Below, one piece after another: positions 19,904 through 28,007 of a DNA stretch of 64,000 nucleotides; position 1 is the first letter of the stretch; every line of letters starts with the position of its first letter. A program made the translations under genes and the position numbers. The notes beneath the pieces are model-generated. The model had not been told where the DNA came from, searched no databases, and saw only the letters and a list, made by a program, of their open reading frames with translations. The stretch is taken from positions 744,001-808,000 of the forward strand of contig NZ_CP021435.1 of NCBI RefSeq assembly GCF_002549795.1, in the 5' to 3' direction. The DNA comes from Halomonas beimenensis (GTDB lineage: Bacteria; Pseudomonadota; Gammaproteobacteria; Pseudomonadales; Halomonadaceae).

Positions 19904-20218
19904 TCAGGCCTGGGCGGTCCAGGACTGGCACCAGCCGCCCGGGTTGACGCTGTTCTGCGGGAACAGCTGGCATCCCTGAGTGTCGGCCTGGAAGAACATG
20001 CAGTTGGCGCAGGTCTCGCCTTCCGCGTAGGCGGGGTGGTCGCTGGCCTCGGAGGCCGTTTCCACGTAGTTCAGGGCCTTCGCCTGGTCGCTGTCGGGGT
20101 CCAGGGGAGGCAGTTCCTGGGCGAACGCGGTCCTGGACAGGATGCCCGCCCCCAGCGGCAGGGCGGCCAGGCCCAGCAGGCTGTGGCGCATGAAGTCACG
20201 ACGGCTGTGATCGGCCAT
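19904..20218 (-). CDS. High-potential iron-sulfur protein (HiPIP), Tat-exported
   Basis: A 104-residue precursor. SRRDFMRHSL plus a hydrophobic stretch ending SRTAFAQ is a twin-arginine signal, so the folded protein is exported to the periplasm. The mature part has four Cys in CANCMFF, GCQLFPQ and GGWCQSW, the HiPIP [4Fe-4S] ligand pattern. HiPIPs shuttle electrons, for example from the bc1 complex to oxidases or photosynthetic centres. AAGGAGA lies seven bases upstream of the start. It stands alone, convergent with ycgB, so its partner is not given by context. Confidence 0.93.
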   Translation of the reverse strand: MADHSRRDFMRHSLLGLAALPLGAGILSRTAFAQELPPLDPDSDQAKALNYVETASEASDHPAYAEGETCANCMFFQADTQGCQLFPQNSVNPGGWCQSWTAQA

Positions 20219-20409
20219 GGTCTCTCCTTGTCATCTCTAGGGCTTGTCACGGTGGCCGGTGTGCCGGCCTTCTTTCCATCCTGCGGGTGGTGGCCCCACC
20301 TCTGTTGCCCGCGGGTCGCGCCCCCGGTATTCGATCCCTTCATGGTAGCCAATGGGCGGGACGCTGACGATGTCTGCGTCAATCCGCCGCGAGCCCCCGC
20401 GGCGGCAGA

Positions 20410-20438
20410 TTCTGTCCGCCCGGTGACGCTGCTATACT
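20410..20438 (+). promoter_or_regulatory. Sigma-70-like promoter of the RAM-domain gene
   Basis: TTCTGT (20410-20415), a 17-base spacer and TATACT (20433-20438) lie 56 bases upstream of the ATG. The -10 is good and the -35 weak. Confidence 0.5.
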
Positions 20439-20494
20439 CGCCGCATTGGCGGCGGTCCCCGCCGCGGAGCCTGAACCCGGATGGAGATTGCCCG

Positions 20495-20770
20495 ATGCAG
20501 AATGCCGTGATCCTGATCAACGCCGAGAAGGGGCAGGTCAAGTCCGTGGCCGAGCGGCTGGCCGAAGTGGAAGGCATCAGCGAGGTGTTCTCCACCTGCG
20601 GTCGCTACGATCTGGTGGCCATCGCCCGGACCCGCGACTTCGAGAGCCTGGCCGAGCTGGTCACCGGCCGCCTCAATGACGTGGAGGGGATCCGCGAGAC
20701 CGAGACCCTCAATGCCATGCAGGTGCATTCCCGGCACGACCTGGAGACGATGTTCTCCCTGGGTTGGTAA
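20495..20770 (+). CDS. Stand-alone Lrp/AsnC-type ligand-binding (RAM) domain protein
   Basis: A 91-residue protein corresponding only to the C-terminal regulator-of-amino-acid-metabolism domain of Lrp/AsnC proteins: MQNAVILIN beta strand, the helix VKSVAERLAEVEGI, then STCGRYDLVAIART and ETLNAMQVH. There is no helix-turn-helix. Such lone domains form ring-like oligomers and may sense small molecules or pair with full-length Lrp proteins; the ligand here is unknown. The start has GGAG upstream, and the nuclease gene follows after 27 bp. Confidence 0.85.
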   Translation: MQNAVILINAEKGQVKSVAERLAEVEGISEVFSTCGRYDLVAIARTRDFESLAELVTGRLNDVEGIRETETLNAMQVHSRHDLETMFSLGW

Positions 20771-20797
20771 GCCTCCGGCCGCCTCGTCCGCCAGCCC

Positions 20798-21664
20798 ATG
20801 CCTCGACGACGTATCAGGCCCTCCTGGTGGCGGCGCTCGCTGCGTCGCCTGGGCGTCGCCGCGCTCTTCGCCGCGGTGGGCAGCGGCCTGTGGTATCTCG
20901 AGGAGCGCGAGGTCCGCGACCGGCTCAGCTGGATGGGCGTGCCGACCTGGGAGCGGTCGTCGCCGCTGAGCCTGCACCGGGTGCTGCGTAACGACGGTTT
21001 CCTGGTGGGCTGGTCGGACCTGCGGGTCAGCCCGCTCTGGGCCAGCTACGCACTGGAGCCCGGTGCGGCGCGCGGGGTCGGCGAGCGTCCGGCGTTTCGG
21101 CGGGACTGGCGTACCCTCTGGCCCGTCACGCCGGACAGCTACCGGCGCAGCGGCTATGACCGTGGCCATCTGGCCCCCAACTACGCCATCGCCCGGGTCC
21201 ACGGGCCTGCCGCCCAGCAGGACACCTTCCTGATGAGCAACATGGTACCCCAGCGCCCCAACCTGAACCGGCGGCTCTGGCAGCGCCTGGAGGAGGTGGT
21301 CATCGACCACTTCGTGCCGCGCTTCGGTCGTCTCCAGGTGATCGCCGGGCCGGTGTTCGCGGACGAATTCATGGAGGGCGCGCTGCGACGGGTCGGCCTG
21401 GTGGAGGTGCCCGAGGCCTTCTACAAGATCCTGGTGGTGCCAGGGCCCCGCCCCCGGGCGCTGGCCTTCCTGATGCCCCAGGGAGTCGGCGGCGGGGAGC
21501 CGTTGGACCGTTACCTGGTGAGCATCGACCGCATCGAGTCCCTGACCGGCCTGGACTTCTTCCCGCAGTTGCCGTCCGGGGTCGAGACCGTCCTGGAAGG
21601 GCGGGTGGAAGCCTCGGGATGGGGGCTGGCGGCGGTGGCCAACCTGCCGGGACGCTTCGACTGA
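20798..21664 (+). CDS. DNA/RNA non-specific endonuclease (NucA/EndoG family), membrane-anchored
   Basis: A 288-residue beta-beta-alpha-metal nuclease. DRGHLAPN carries the catalytic His, with the metal Asn downstream in NMVPQRPNLNRR. An Arg-rich start and one hydrophobic helix (about residues 17-34) predict an N-in, periplasm-facing anchor. Family members cut DNA and RNA without sequence preference; a periplasmic anchor suggests scavenging or protection of incoming nucleic acid, but that is inference. It follows the RAM-domain gene on the same strand. Confidence 0.88.
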   Translation: MPRRRIRPSWWRRSLRRLGVAALFAAVGSGLWYLEEREVRDRLSWMGVPTWERSSPLSLHRVLRNDGFLVGWSDLRVSPLWASYALEPGAARGVGERPAFRRDWRTLWPVTPDSYRRSGYDRGHLAPNYAIARVHGPAAQQDTFLMSNMVPQRPNLNRRLWQRLEEVVIDHFVPRFGRLQVIAGPVFADEFMEGALRRVGLVEVPEAFYKILVVPGPRPRALAFLMPQGVGGGEPLDRYLVSIDRIESLTGLDFFPQLPSGVETVLEGRVEASGWGLAAVANLPGRFD

Positions 21665-21763
21665 GCCTCGGCCCGCTACCCGGGGTGGCGTGAAGGCGGC
21701 GGCGTTCGGGATGGCCGGTCACGGTGCCTGGCGCCGAGTCCGGGCAGGGAAACGACGGGCACG

Positions 21764-21785
21764 CAAAGAACCGCAACGAGTGCGG
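21764..21785 (-). terminator. Possible terminator of the tRNA-Leu cluster
   Basis: On the minus strand CCGCA-CTCGT-TGCGG is followed by TTCTTT about 55 bases beyond the last tRNA-Leu. The stem is only five bases, so support is limited. Confidence 0.35.
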
Positions 21786-21839
21786 CCGATGATCTGAGAC
21801 ACAGTGATGGGAGGGCTCTGCTCGTTACATGACGCGAAA

Positions 21840-21926
21840 TGGTGCCCAGGAGAGGACTTGAACCTCCACGTCCGTAAGGACACTAGCACCTGAAGCTAGC
21901 GCGTCTACCAATTCCGCCACCTGGGC
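21840..21926 (-). tRNA. tRNA-Leu (anticodon CAG), copy 3 in transcript order
   Basis: An 87-base class II tRNA with a long variable arm (GTGTCCTTACGGACGT region), acceptor GCCCAGG/CCTGGGC, anticodon loop TTCAGGT giving CAG, and encoded CCA. It looks identical to the other two copies. Confidence 0.97.
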
Positions 21927-21971
21927 GCGTCATGCATCTCGTCGTGTTCCGGGCCATCGCGAGCGCGATGA

Positions 21972-22058
21972 TGGTGCCCAGGAGAGGACTTGAACCTCCA
22001 CGTCCGTAAGGACACTAGCACCTGAAGCTAGCGCGTCTACCAATTCCGCCACCTGGGC
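21972..22058 (-). tRNA. tRNA-Leu (anticodon CAG), copy 2 in transcript order
   Basis: Same 87-base sequence as its neighbours, with encoded CCA, separated by 45 bases from copy 3 and 65 from copy 1. CAG reads CUG, by far the main leucine codon in this GC-rich DNA, which explains the triplication. Confidence 0.97.
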
Positions 22059-22092
22059 GAAACACGAGCGAGTTCGAGCTGATAAAGAGCGG

Positions 22093-22122
22093 GATACCGA
22101 AGTATCGTGATACCGAAGTATC
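22093..22122 (-). repeat. Two tandem UUCG hairpins in the tRNA-Leu spacer
   Basis: The 14-base unit GATACCGAAGTATC occurs at 22093-22106 and 22109-22122, two bases apart. In the transcribed (minus) direction each reads GATAC-TTCG-GTATC, a five-base stem capped by the extra-stable C(UUCG)G tetraloop, between tRNA-Leu copies 1 and 2. Confidence 0.85.
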
Positions 22123-22123
22123 T

Positions 22124-22210
22124 TGGTGCCCAGGAGAGGACTTGAACCTCCACGTCCGTAAGGACACTAGCACCTGAAGCTAGCGCGTCTACCAATTCCG
22201 CCACCTGGGC
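22124..22210 (-). tRNA. tRNA-Leu (anticodon CAG), copy 1 in transcript order
   Basis: First gene of the cluster in the direction of transcription; 87 bases, same sequence as the other copies with encoded CCA. Its 3' end is one base from the double UUCG hairpin. Confidence 0.97.
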
Positions 22211-22221
22211 AAGTGGCGCGT

Positions 22222-22249
22222 ATATTACCGTACCTCGCCGGAATTGCAA
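22222..22249 (-). promoter_or_regulatory. Promoter of the tRNA-Leu cluster
   Basis: On the minus strand TTGCAA (22249-22244), a 16-base spacer and TAATAT (22227-22222) lie 11 bases before the first tRNA-Leu, followed by a GC-rich stretch. Confidence 0.6.
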
Positions 22250-22313
22250 CCCCCGATCCGCATCGTGATCGAGATTTCCGGCTCCTCGGAGTCGCCGGGC
22301 ATGCTCGTCATGG

Positions 22314-22359
22314 TTGGGTGCGACCCCCGGCGACGCTATACTGCCGCCATGACAGTATA
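22314..22359 (+). promoter_or_regulatory. rnr promoter with inverted repeat over the -10
   Basis: TTGGGT (22314-22319), a 17-base spacer and TATACT (22337-22342) form a sigma-70-like promoter about 100 bases before rnr. A perfect inverted repeat TATACTG (22337-22343) / CAGTATA (22353-22359), nine bases apart, overlaps the -10 and the start region and could be an operator. Confidence 0.55.
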
Positions 22360-22443
22360 CCCCAGACGCCTTTTCGCATGTCCGCGGCGCTCCGGCGCCC
22401 CCTTCCTCATGCCGTCCCCGACCCTGCCAAGGATGCACCCTGC

Positions 22444-24828
22444 ATGAATCACTGGACGCTCAGCGACGATCCTCACGCCAGCCGCGAGGCCCACAAGTAC
22501 GACAAGCCGGCGCCCAGTCGCGAATACCTGCTGGCGCGCCTGGAAGAGCACGGCAAGCCCATCACCCACGAGGCGATGAGCCGCATGCTGGGCCTGGACG
22601 ACGAGGACCTGCAGGAGGCGGTCCGTCGCCGCCTGTCCGCCATGGAGCGCGACGGCCAGGTGCTGCGCAACCGCCGCGGCGCCTATGCGCTGATCGACAA
22701 GCTCGACCTGATCAAGGGGCGGGTGCTCGGTCACCGTGACGGCTTCGGCTTCCTGCTGCGCGACGACGGCAAGAAGCCCGACCTGGTGCTGCCCCCGCGG
22801 CAGATGCGTCGTGTCTTCCACAACGACCATGTGCTGGTCCGCGTCAGCGGCCGTGACCGGCGGGGGAGGGACGAAGCCACCATCGTCGAGGTGCTGGCGC
22901 GCAACACCCAGGCCATCGTCGGCGTCTATCGCGAGAATACTCCCGAGTTCGGCGTGCTGATCCCCGAGAACCCCCGCATCGCCCAGGAGGTGATCATCCC
23001 CCACCATGCCAACGGCGGGGCGCGGGACGGCCAGGTCATCTCGGCCAACATCGTCCAGCAGCCCGAGACGCGGGTGCAGCCGGTGGGGGAGGTCGCCGAG
23101 GTACTCGGCGAGCGCATGGATCCCGGCATGGAAATCGACATCGCCATCCGCAGCTACGAGATTCCGGCCGAGTTCCCGCCGGAGGTCCACGACCAGATCG
23201 CCGGCATGTCCGCCGAGGTGGCCGAGGAGGACAAGGCCCATCGCGTCGACCTGCGTCACCTGCCGCTGGTGACCATCGACGACGAGACCGCCAAGGACTT
23301 CGACGATGCCGTCTGCGCCTGGAAGACCAAGTCCGGCAGCTGGAAGCTGGTGGTGGCCATCGCCGACGTCTCTCATTACGTGCGACCGGGCAGCCCGCTC
23401 GACCAGGAGGCGATCAGCCGGGGGAACTCCGTCTACTTCCCCGGCCAGGTCGTGCCCATGCTGCCGGAGTTGCTGTCCAACGGCCTGTGTTCACTGAACC
23501 CGGACGTGGATCGCCTGGCCATGGTCTGTGAGCTGAACATCTCCAAGACCGGGGCGATCAGTCGCTATCGCTTCTATGAGGCGGTGTTCCGTTCCCATGC
23601 GCGGCTGACCTACAACAAGGTGGCCGCCATCCTCGATGACGACGGGGAGCAGGGCGACGCGCTGCGCGAGGAGTATGCCGAGCTGGTGCCGTCGATGAAG
23701 AACCTGCACTCGCTCTACACGCTGCTGCGCGAGGCCCGCGAAGCCCGCGGTGCCATCGACTTCGAGACCACCGAGACGGCCATCGTCTTCAACGACGAGC
23801 GCAAGATCGAGAAGATCGTCCCGCGCTCGCGCAACGATGCCCACAAGATCATCGAGGAGTGCATGCTGGCGGCCAACGTCGCCACCGCTCGCTTCCTCGA
23901 CAAGCACGACCTGCCGGCCCTGTACCGCATCCACGAGCGACCGTCCCCGGAACGCCTCGACAAGCTGCGCCTGTTCCTCAACGAGCTCGGCCTGTCGCTG
24001 GGCGGGGGCGACGAACCCACGCCCCAGGACTACCGCGACCTGGCCGAGGCCATCAAGGACCGCGAGGACGCCGACATCATCCAGACGGTGATGCTGCGCT
24101 CCATGAGCCAGGCCGTGTATTCCCCCCAGAACGAGGGACACTTCGGGCTTGCCTATCCGGCCTATGCCCACTTCACCTCGCCGATTCGCCGTTATCCGGA
24201 CCTGATCGTGCATCGGGCCATCCGCTCGGTCATCCGAGGCCCCCGCCAGACCGCCACCGTGCTGCGGGCCGATGGCGCGCCGGTGGAACCGCCGAGCAAG
24301 TGGTGCCCCTATACCTTCGAGCAGATGCTCGAGCTCGGGGAGCATTGCTCGATGACCGAGCGCCGCGCCGACGACGCCACCCGGGACGTGGAGAGCTGGC
24401 TGAAGTGCGAGTTCATGTCGGACAAGCTCGGCGAGGTCTACGAGGGCTCCATCGCCTCGGTGACCCAGTTCGGCATCTTCGTGCGCCTCGACGAGGTGTT
24501 CGTCGAGGGCCTGGTCCATGTCACCTCGCTGCCGTCCGACTACTACCACTACGAGCCCGAGAAGCACCGTCTCAAGGGCGAGCGCAGCGGCATGAGCTAT
24601 CGCCTCGGGGATGGCGTGTCGGTGCAGGTGGCCCGGGTCGATCTGGACGAGCGCAAGATCGATTTCGAGCTGGCCGACGACAAGCCCCGTCCGCGCCGCG
24701 CCCCGCGCAAGCGACGGGGAGCAGGCCCGACCGAGACCGCCAAGAGCGAGGGGCGGGGCAAGGCCACTTCCGGCGAGGGTGACAACGGCGGCAGGAAGCG
24801 TCGCCGTCGCGGTCCCCGCCGCCGCTGA
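22444..24828 (+). CDS. rnr: Ribonuclease R
   Basis: A 794-residue 3'-to-5' exoribonuclease that degrades structured RNA and takes part in rRNA and tmRNA quality control. The layout is an N-terminal winged helix, cold-shock domains, an RNB catalytic domain with the DDETAKDFDDAV acid cluster, an S1 domain (YEGSIASVTQFGIFV) and a Lys/Arg-rich tail (KRRRRGPRRR). The start MNHWTLSDDPHA is chosen by similarity to the RNase R N-terminus (REAHKYDKPAPSREYLL); the ribosome site is poor, and upstream in-frame ATGs at 22213 and 22378 exist. It is followed after 26 bp by rlmB, the usual partner. Confidence 0.95.
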   Translation: MNHWTLSDDPHASREAHKYDKPAPSREYLLARLEEHGKPITHEAMSRMLGLDDEDLQEAVRRRLSAMERDGQVLRNRRGAYALIDKLDLIKGRVLGHRDGFGFLLRDDGKKPDLVLPPRQMRRVFHNDHVLVRVSGRDRRGRDEATIVEVLARNTQAIVGVYRENTPEFGVLIPENPRIAQEVIIPHHANGGARDGQVISANIVQQPETRVQPVGEVAEVLGERMDPGMEIDIAIRSYEIPAEFPPEVHDQIAGMSAEVAEEDKAHRVDLRHLPLVTIDDETAKDFDDAVCAWKTKSGSWKLVVAIADVSHYVRPGSPLDQEAISRGNSVYFPGQVVPMLPELLSNGLCSLNPDVDRLAMVCELNISKTGAISRYRFYEAVFRSHARLTYNKVAAILDDDGEQGDALREEYAELVPSMKNLHSLYTLLREAREARGAIDFETTETAIVFNDERKIEKIVPRSRNDAHKIIEECMLAANVATARFLDKHDLPALYRIHERPSPERLDKLRLFLNELGLSLGGGDEPTPQDYRDLAEAIKDREDADIIQTVMLRSMSQAVYSPQNEGHFGLAYPAYAHFTSPIRRYPDLIVHRAIRSVIRGPRQTATVLRADGAPVEPPSKWCPYTFEQMLELGEHCSMTERRADDATRDVESWLKCEFMSDKLGEVYEGSIASVTQFGIFVRLDEVFVEGLVHVTSLPSDYYHYEPEKHRLKGERSGMSYRLGDGVSVQVARVDLDERKIDFELADDKPRPRRAPRKRRGAGPTETAKSEGRGKATSGEGDNGGRKRRRRGPRRR

Positions 24829-24854
24829 GTCCGCGACTGCCCGCTGGTGACGAC

Positions 24855-25661
24855 ATGCCCATGAAGAAGAAACCGACTCACCGCCGGGGCCCGCGGGTCC
24901 CGGGTGGCCTCGAGGCCGTCTACGGCGTCCACGCGGTGCGCGCCCTGCTGGAGCGGGGTGAATCGCCTCGCGAGCTCTGGGTCCAGGAGGGAGAGGCCGG
25001 TGGCCATCGCCGAGGCCTCCTCGACCGGGCCCGGGCTCGCGGGGCCCGGGTGACCTCCCATCCCCGGGACGAGCTCGATCGTCTCGCCCAGGGCGCCGCC
25101 CACCAGGGGCTCGTGGCCTTCTGCCCGCCATTGGCCTTCGAGGCCGAGGCCGCCCTCTGGCATCGCCTCCAGGGCTGGACGGCACCCGAGGCGCCGCTGC
25201 TGCTGGTGCTCGACGGCATCACCGACGTGCACAACCTCGGCGCCTGCCTGCGCAGTGCCGATGCCGCCGGCGCCCATGGCGTGGTGGTGCCCAAGGACAA
25301 GTCGGCGCCGCTCAATGCCACGGTGCGCAAGGTGGCCTGCGGGGCCGCCGAGAGCGTGCCGGTCTACCAGGTCACCAACCTGGCCCGGGCCCTGGCCAGG
25401 CTGAAGGAGCTCGGCGTCTGGATCACCGGGACCGCCGGGGAGGCCGAGACGAGCCTCTATGAGGCCGACTTCACCGGGGCCACGGCGCTGGTGATGGGCG
25501 CCGAGGGCAAGGGCATGCGGCGGCTGACCCGGCAGGCCTGCGACGGCCTGGTCAAGCTGCCCATGGCCGGGCAGGTGTCCAGCCTCAACGTCTCGGTGGC
25601 CACCGGCATCTGCCTGTTCGAAGCCGTCCGCCAGCGGTCTAGCACGCCTCCGGCGCGCTAG
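24855..25661 (+). CDS. rlmB: 23S rRNA (guanosine-2251 2'-O) methyltransferase RlmB
   Basis: A 268-residue SPOUT-class enzyme. The N-terminal substrate-binding domain (VYGVHAVRALLERG) precedes the knotted SAM domain with DGITDVHNLGACLRSADA, VMGAEGKGMRRL and LPMAGQVSSLNVSVATGI. It methylates G2251 in the ribosomal P loop. The N-terminus is Lys/Arg-rich. A second ATG two codons in (24861) is an alternative start. It lies just after rnr, as in many gammaproteobacteria, and is followed by a repeat/hairpin region. Confidence 0.95.
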   Translation: MPMKKKPTHRRGPRVPGGLEAVYGVHAVRALLERGESPRELWVQEGEAGGHRRGLLDRARARGARVTSHPRDELDRLAQGAAHQGLVAFCPPLAFEAEAALWHRLQGWTAPEAPLLLVLDGITDVHNLGACLRSADAAGAHGVVVPKDKSAPLNATVRKVACGAAESVPVYQVTNLARALARLKELGVWITGTAGEAETSLYEADFTGATALVMGAEGKGMRRLTRQACDGLVKLPMAGQVSSLNVSVATGICLFEAVRQRSSTPPAR

Positions 25662-25680
25662 ACCGCGAGCTATCAGCCAT

Positions 25681-25763
25681 AAGCTTGAAGCTGGAAGTCC
25701 CCGGCTTCGCCGGGAGCCGGAAGATCGTCCGATGCGTGGCCGCAAGCTGGCTTCCAGCTTGCG
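25681..25763. repeat. REP-like hairpin element after rlmB
   Basis: AAGCTTGAAGCTGGAAG at 25681-25697 is found again, inverted, at 54569-54585. It is followed by a CCCGGC-TTC-GCCGGG hairpin (25700-25714) and a ten-base palindrome CGCAAGCTGG-CTT-CCAGCTTGCG (25741-25763). The cluster of GAAGCTGG-type words looks like a repetitive extragenic palindrome that may also act as the rlmB terminator. Confidence 0.65.
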
Positions 25764-25787
25764 CCTTCGGCGCCCAGTCTTTAGAAT
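25759..25787 (+). promoter_or_regulatory. Promoter of the rpsF operon
   Basis: TTGCGC (25759-25764), a 17-base spacer and TAGAAT (25782-25787) lie about 115 bases before rpsF. The -35 overlaps the right arm of the CGCAAGCTGG palindrome. Confidence 0.6.
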
Positions 25788-25843
25788 GCCTGCGCCCGTT
25801 CGTCCCGCGAGCGGGCGTCGTGTATTTCGATAATCACCTCCTT

Positions 25844-25879
25844 GCTTCCCCTGGAGGGCGCCATGCCCCCACCGGAAGC
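25844..25879 (+). promoter_or_regulatory. Candidate S6:S18 autoregulatory leader in the rpsF mRNA
   Basis: GCTTCC (25844-25849) pairs with GGAAGC (25874-25879), enclosing GGGC/GCCC, and leaves an unpaired ACC-type bulge on the 3' side, 22 bases before the rpsF start. S6:S18 leaders known from many bacteria carry a CCG in such a bulge. Recognised by eye only. Confidence 0.4.
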
Positions 25880-25901
25880 TGCCAAACCGCAAGGAGAACC
25901 C

Positions 25902-26276
25902 ATGCGTCACTACGAGATCGTCTTCATGGTCCATCCGGACCAGAGCGAGCAGGTTCCGGCGATGGTCGAGCGCTATACCAGCATCGTCACCGAGAACGGC
26001 GGTACCGTGCATCGTCTCGAGGATTGGGGCCGCCGTCACCTGGCCTACCCGATCAACAAGATCCACAAGGCTCACTACGTGCTGATGAACGTCGAGTGCA
26101 GCGGCGAGACCCTCGAGGAAATCGAGAACATCTTCCGCTTCAACGACGCCATCATCCGCAGCCTGGTCGTGCGCTGCAAGGAAGCCATCACCGAGGCTTC
26201 CCCGATGATGAAGCCGGCGGAAGACAAGCGCGCCCGTCGTGACGAGAAGCCGTCACGCACCGCCGAGTCCGCCTGA
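25902..26276 (+). CDS. rpsF: 30S ribosomal protein S6
   Basis: A 124-residue S6 with the [17 protein letters not shown] start, [14 protein letters not shown] and HYVLMNVEC, and a charged C-terminal extension (about residues 106-124, [16 protein letters not shown]). The ATG at 25902 has AAGGAGA upstream and the standard S6 start; an in-frame ATG at 25842 would add 20 atypical residues and overlap the leader hairpin. First gene of rpsF-rpsR-membrane protein-rplI. Confidence 0.97.
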   Translation: MRHYEIVFMVHPDQSEQVPAMVERYTSIVTENGGTVHRLEDWGRRHLAYPINKIHKAHYVLMNVECSGETLEEIENIFRFNDAIIRSLVVRCKEAITEASPMMKPAEDKRARRDEKPSRTAESA

Positions 26277-26309
26277 CCCATACCGTCGCACGTCTAAGGA
26301 GTCTTCCCC

Positions 26310-26537
26310 ATGGCACGCTTTTTCCGTCGCCGCAAGTTCTGCCGTTTCACCGCCGAAGGCGTGAAGCAGATCGACTACAAGGATCTGGACACCCTCAAGG
26401 CCTACATCACCGAGACCGGCAAGATCGTTCCCAGCCGCATCACCGGGACCAAGGCCCGTTACCAGCGTCAGCTGTCCACCGCCATCAAGCGGGCTCGCTA
26501 CCTGGCGCTGCTGCCCTACACCGATAGCCACCAGTAA
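26310..26537 (+). CDS. rpsR: 30S ribosomal protein S18
   Basis: A 75-residue S18 with [10 protein letters not shown], the conserved [22 protein letters not shown] region and [11 protein letters not shown]. It binds S6 in the 30S platform. AAGGAG lies upstream of the start, and the gap to rpsF is 33 bp. Confidence 0.97.
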   Translation: MARFFRRRKFCRFTAEGVKQIDYKDLDTLKAYITETGKIVPSRITGTKARYQRQLSTAIKRARYLALLPYTDSHQ

Positions 26538-26549
26538 GACGTCGGCGTG

Positions 26550-27401
26550 ATGCTCCCCGTCGCTCGCTGGATGATGCGCGGCGTGCCCCAGGCCGCTACC
26601 GGGGCGGCCGCGGCCACCCTGGTGCCCTGGCTGTTCTGGCTGGGCGCCGCCATCACCGGCCTGGTCACCCTGCGGCGGGGGCTGTCCCCGGCGCTGCCGG
26701 TGATCGTCGCGGCCGCCTTGCCCGCGGGCTGGTGGTGGATCCGGGGTGACGTCATCCCGCTGGCCAGCATCCTGCTGGTCACCTTGATGGCCGTGGTGCT
26801 ACGGGCACGGTTGCGCTGGAGCGAGACGCTGATCATCGGCGCCCTGGCCGGGGCGGTGATGATCCAGCTGGGGATCTTCCTGCCACCGGGCGGGACCGGT
26901 CCGGTACTGGAGCAGATTCGCCAGGGCTCGCCGGAAGTGGCGGCGATGCTCGACGAGTTCGCCCGCCAGGGCATGAACACCGAACGGCTCGCCGGCTTGC
27001 TGATCGGCGGCGTCACCGGGCTGGTGGTGCTGCTGGCGGCAGTGGCCTGCCTGGCCCTGGCGCGGGGCTGGCAGGCCGGTCTGTACAACCCCGGCGGCTT
27101 CCGCGAGGAGTTCCATGCCCTGCGCCTGGCGCCCCGCGAGCTGCTGGTGCTGGCCGGTGTCGGCGGCGCGGGCATGGTGCTCGGGCTGCCGGCCCTGGGC
27201 ATGCTGCTCTGGGTCCCGCTGCTGGTGGCGGGTATCGCGCTGGTACATGGTGTCATCGGATTGAAGGGAATGAACGGGCTGTGGCTGGTCGCCTTCTATG
27301 TGTTGCTGATCACCACCTGGCCCATGATTCTCATCGTGCTGCTCGCGGCCCTGATCGACTCGTTCGCGGATTTCCGTGCACGACTCGGCCGCAGCGACTG
27401 A
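26550..27401 (+). CDS. DUF2232/YybS-like polytopic membrane protein
   Basis: A 283-residue hydrophobic protein with about eight membrane segments. Genes of this kind often sit between rpsR and rplI in pseudomonads and halomonads. The role is unknown; a soluble loop near residues 110-150 (EQIRQGSPEVAAMLDEFARQG) lies between helices. The ATG at 26550 is taken; a GTG one codon earlier (26547) is equally possible, and the ribosome site is weak. The gap to rpsR is 12 bp and to rplI 15 bp, so it is cotranscribed. Confidence 0.78.
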   Translation: MLPVARWMMRGVPQAATGAAAATLVPWLFWLGAAITGLVTLRRGLSPALPVIVAAALPAGWWWIRGDVIPLASILLVTLMAVVLRARLRWSETLIIGALAGAVMIQLGIFLPPGGTGPVLEQIRQGSPEVAAMLDEFARQGMNTERLAGLLIGGVTGLVVLLAAVACLALARGWQAGLYNPGGFREEFHALRLAPRELLVLAGVGGAGMVLGLPALGMLLWVPLLVAGIALVHGVIGLKGMNGLWLVAFYVLLITTWPMILIVLLAALIDSFADFRARLGRSD

Positions 27402-27416
27402 CAAGAGGTTTACGAG

Positions 27417-27863
27417 ATGGAAGTCATTCTGCTCGACAAGATTGGCAAGCTGGGCGGTCTGGGTGACAAGGTCACCGTCAAGCCCGGTTATGGCCGTAAC
27501 TACCTGGTGCCCTACGGCCTCGCCGTGCCGGCCACCAAGGACAACATCGTGGCCTTCGAGGCCCAGCGTGCCGAGCTCGAGGCCCAGGCCGCCGAGCGCA
27601 AGGCCGAGGCCGAGGAACGCGCCGCCCAGCTCAACGACATCGAGCTGTCCCTGGTCGCCAAGGCCGGTGACGAGGGCAAGCTGTTCGGCTCCATCGGTCC
27701 GCGCGACCTGGCCGAGGCGATCTCCTCCGCCGGCATCGAGGTGGCCAAGAGCGAGGTCCGCATGCCGGAGGGCCCGATCCGCCAGACCGGCGAGTACGAC
27801 ATCGACCTGCACCTGCATGCCGAGGTCGAGGCCACCGTTCGCGTGGTGGTCGTGGCCGAATAA
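27417..27863 (+). CDS. rplI: 50S ribosomal protein L9
   Basis: A 148-residue L9 with the N-terminal [19 protein letters not shown] and [12 protein letters not shown] rRNA-binding lobe, a long Ala/Glu-rich connecting helix (about residues 42-75) and the C-terminal domain with VVVVAE at the end. It binds 23S rRNA near the L1 stalk. AGAGG lies upstream. Last gene of the rpsF operon, followed by a strong terminator. Confidence 0.97.
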   Translation: MEVILLDKIGKLGGLGDKVTVKPGYGRNYLVPYGLAVPATKDNIVAFEAQRAELEAQAAERKAEAEERAAQLNDIELSLVAKAGDEGKLFGSIGPRDLAEAISSAGIEVAKSEVRMPEGPIRQTGEYDIDLHLHAEVEATVRVVVVAE

Positions 27864-27889
27864 GCCCGACTCCCGCCGACGCGGTCCGG

Positions 27890-27919
27890 GGGCGCGAGGA
27901 GAGATCCTCGCGCCCTTTT
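27890..27919 (+). terminator. Rho-independent terminator of the rpsF operon
   Basis: An 11-base stem (GGGCGCGAGGA / TCCTCGCGCCC) with loop GAGA followed by TTTT at 27916-27919, 26 bases after rplI. Confidence 0.9.
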
Positions 27920-28007
27920 CGTTGCGCTCGACCCGGGGTCGGGCATGGGGTCGGCGCGACCCTTCGGGTAGAATGTGCCGGCTTATCCTGCGGAGGTTCC
28001 CGTCCCG

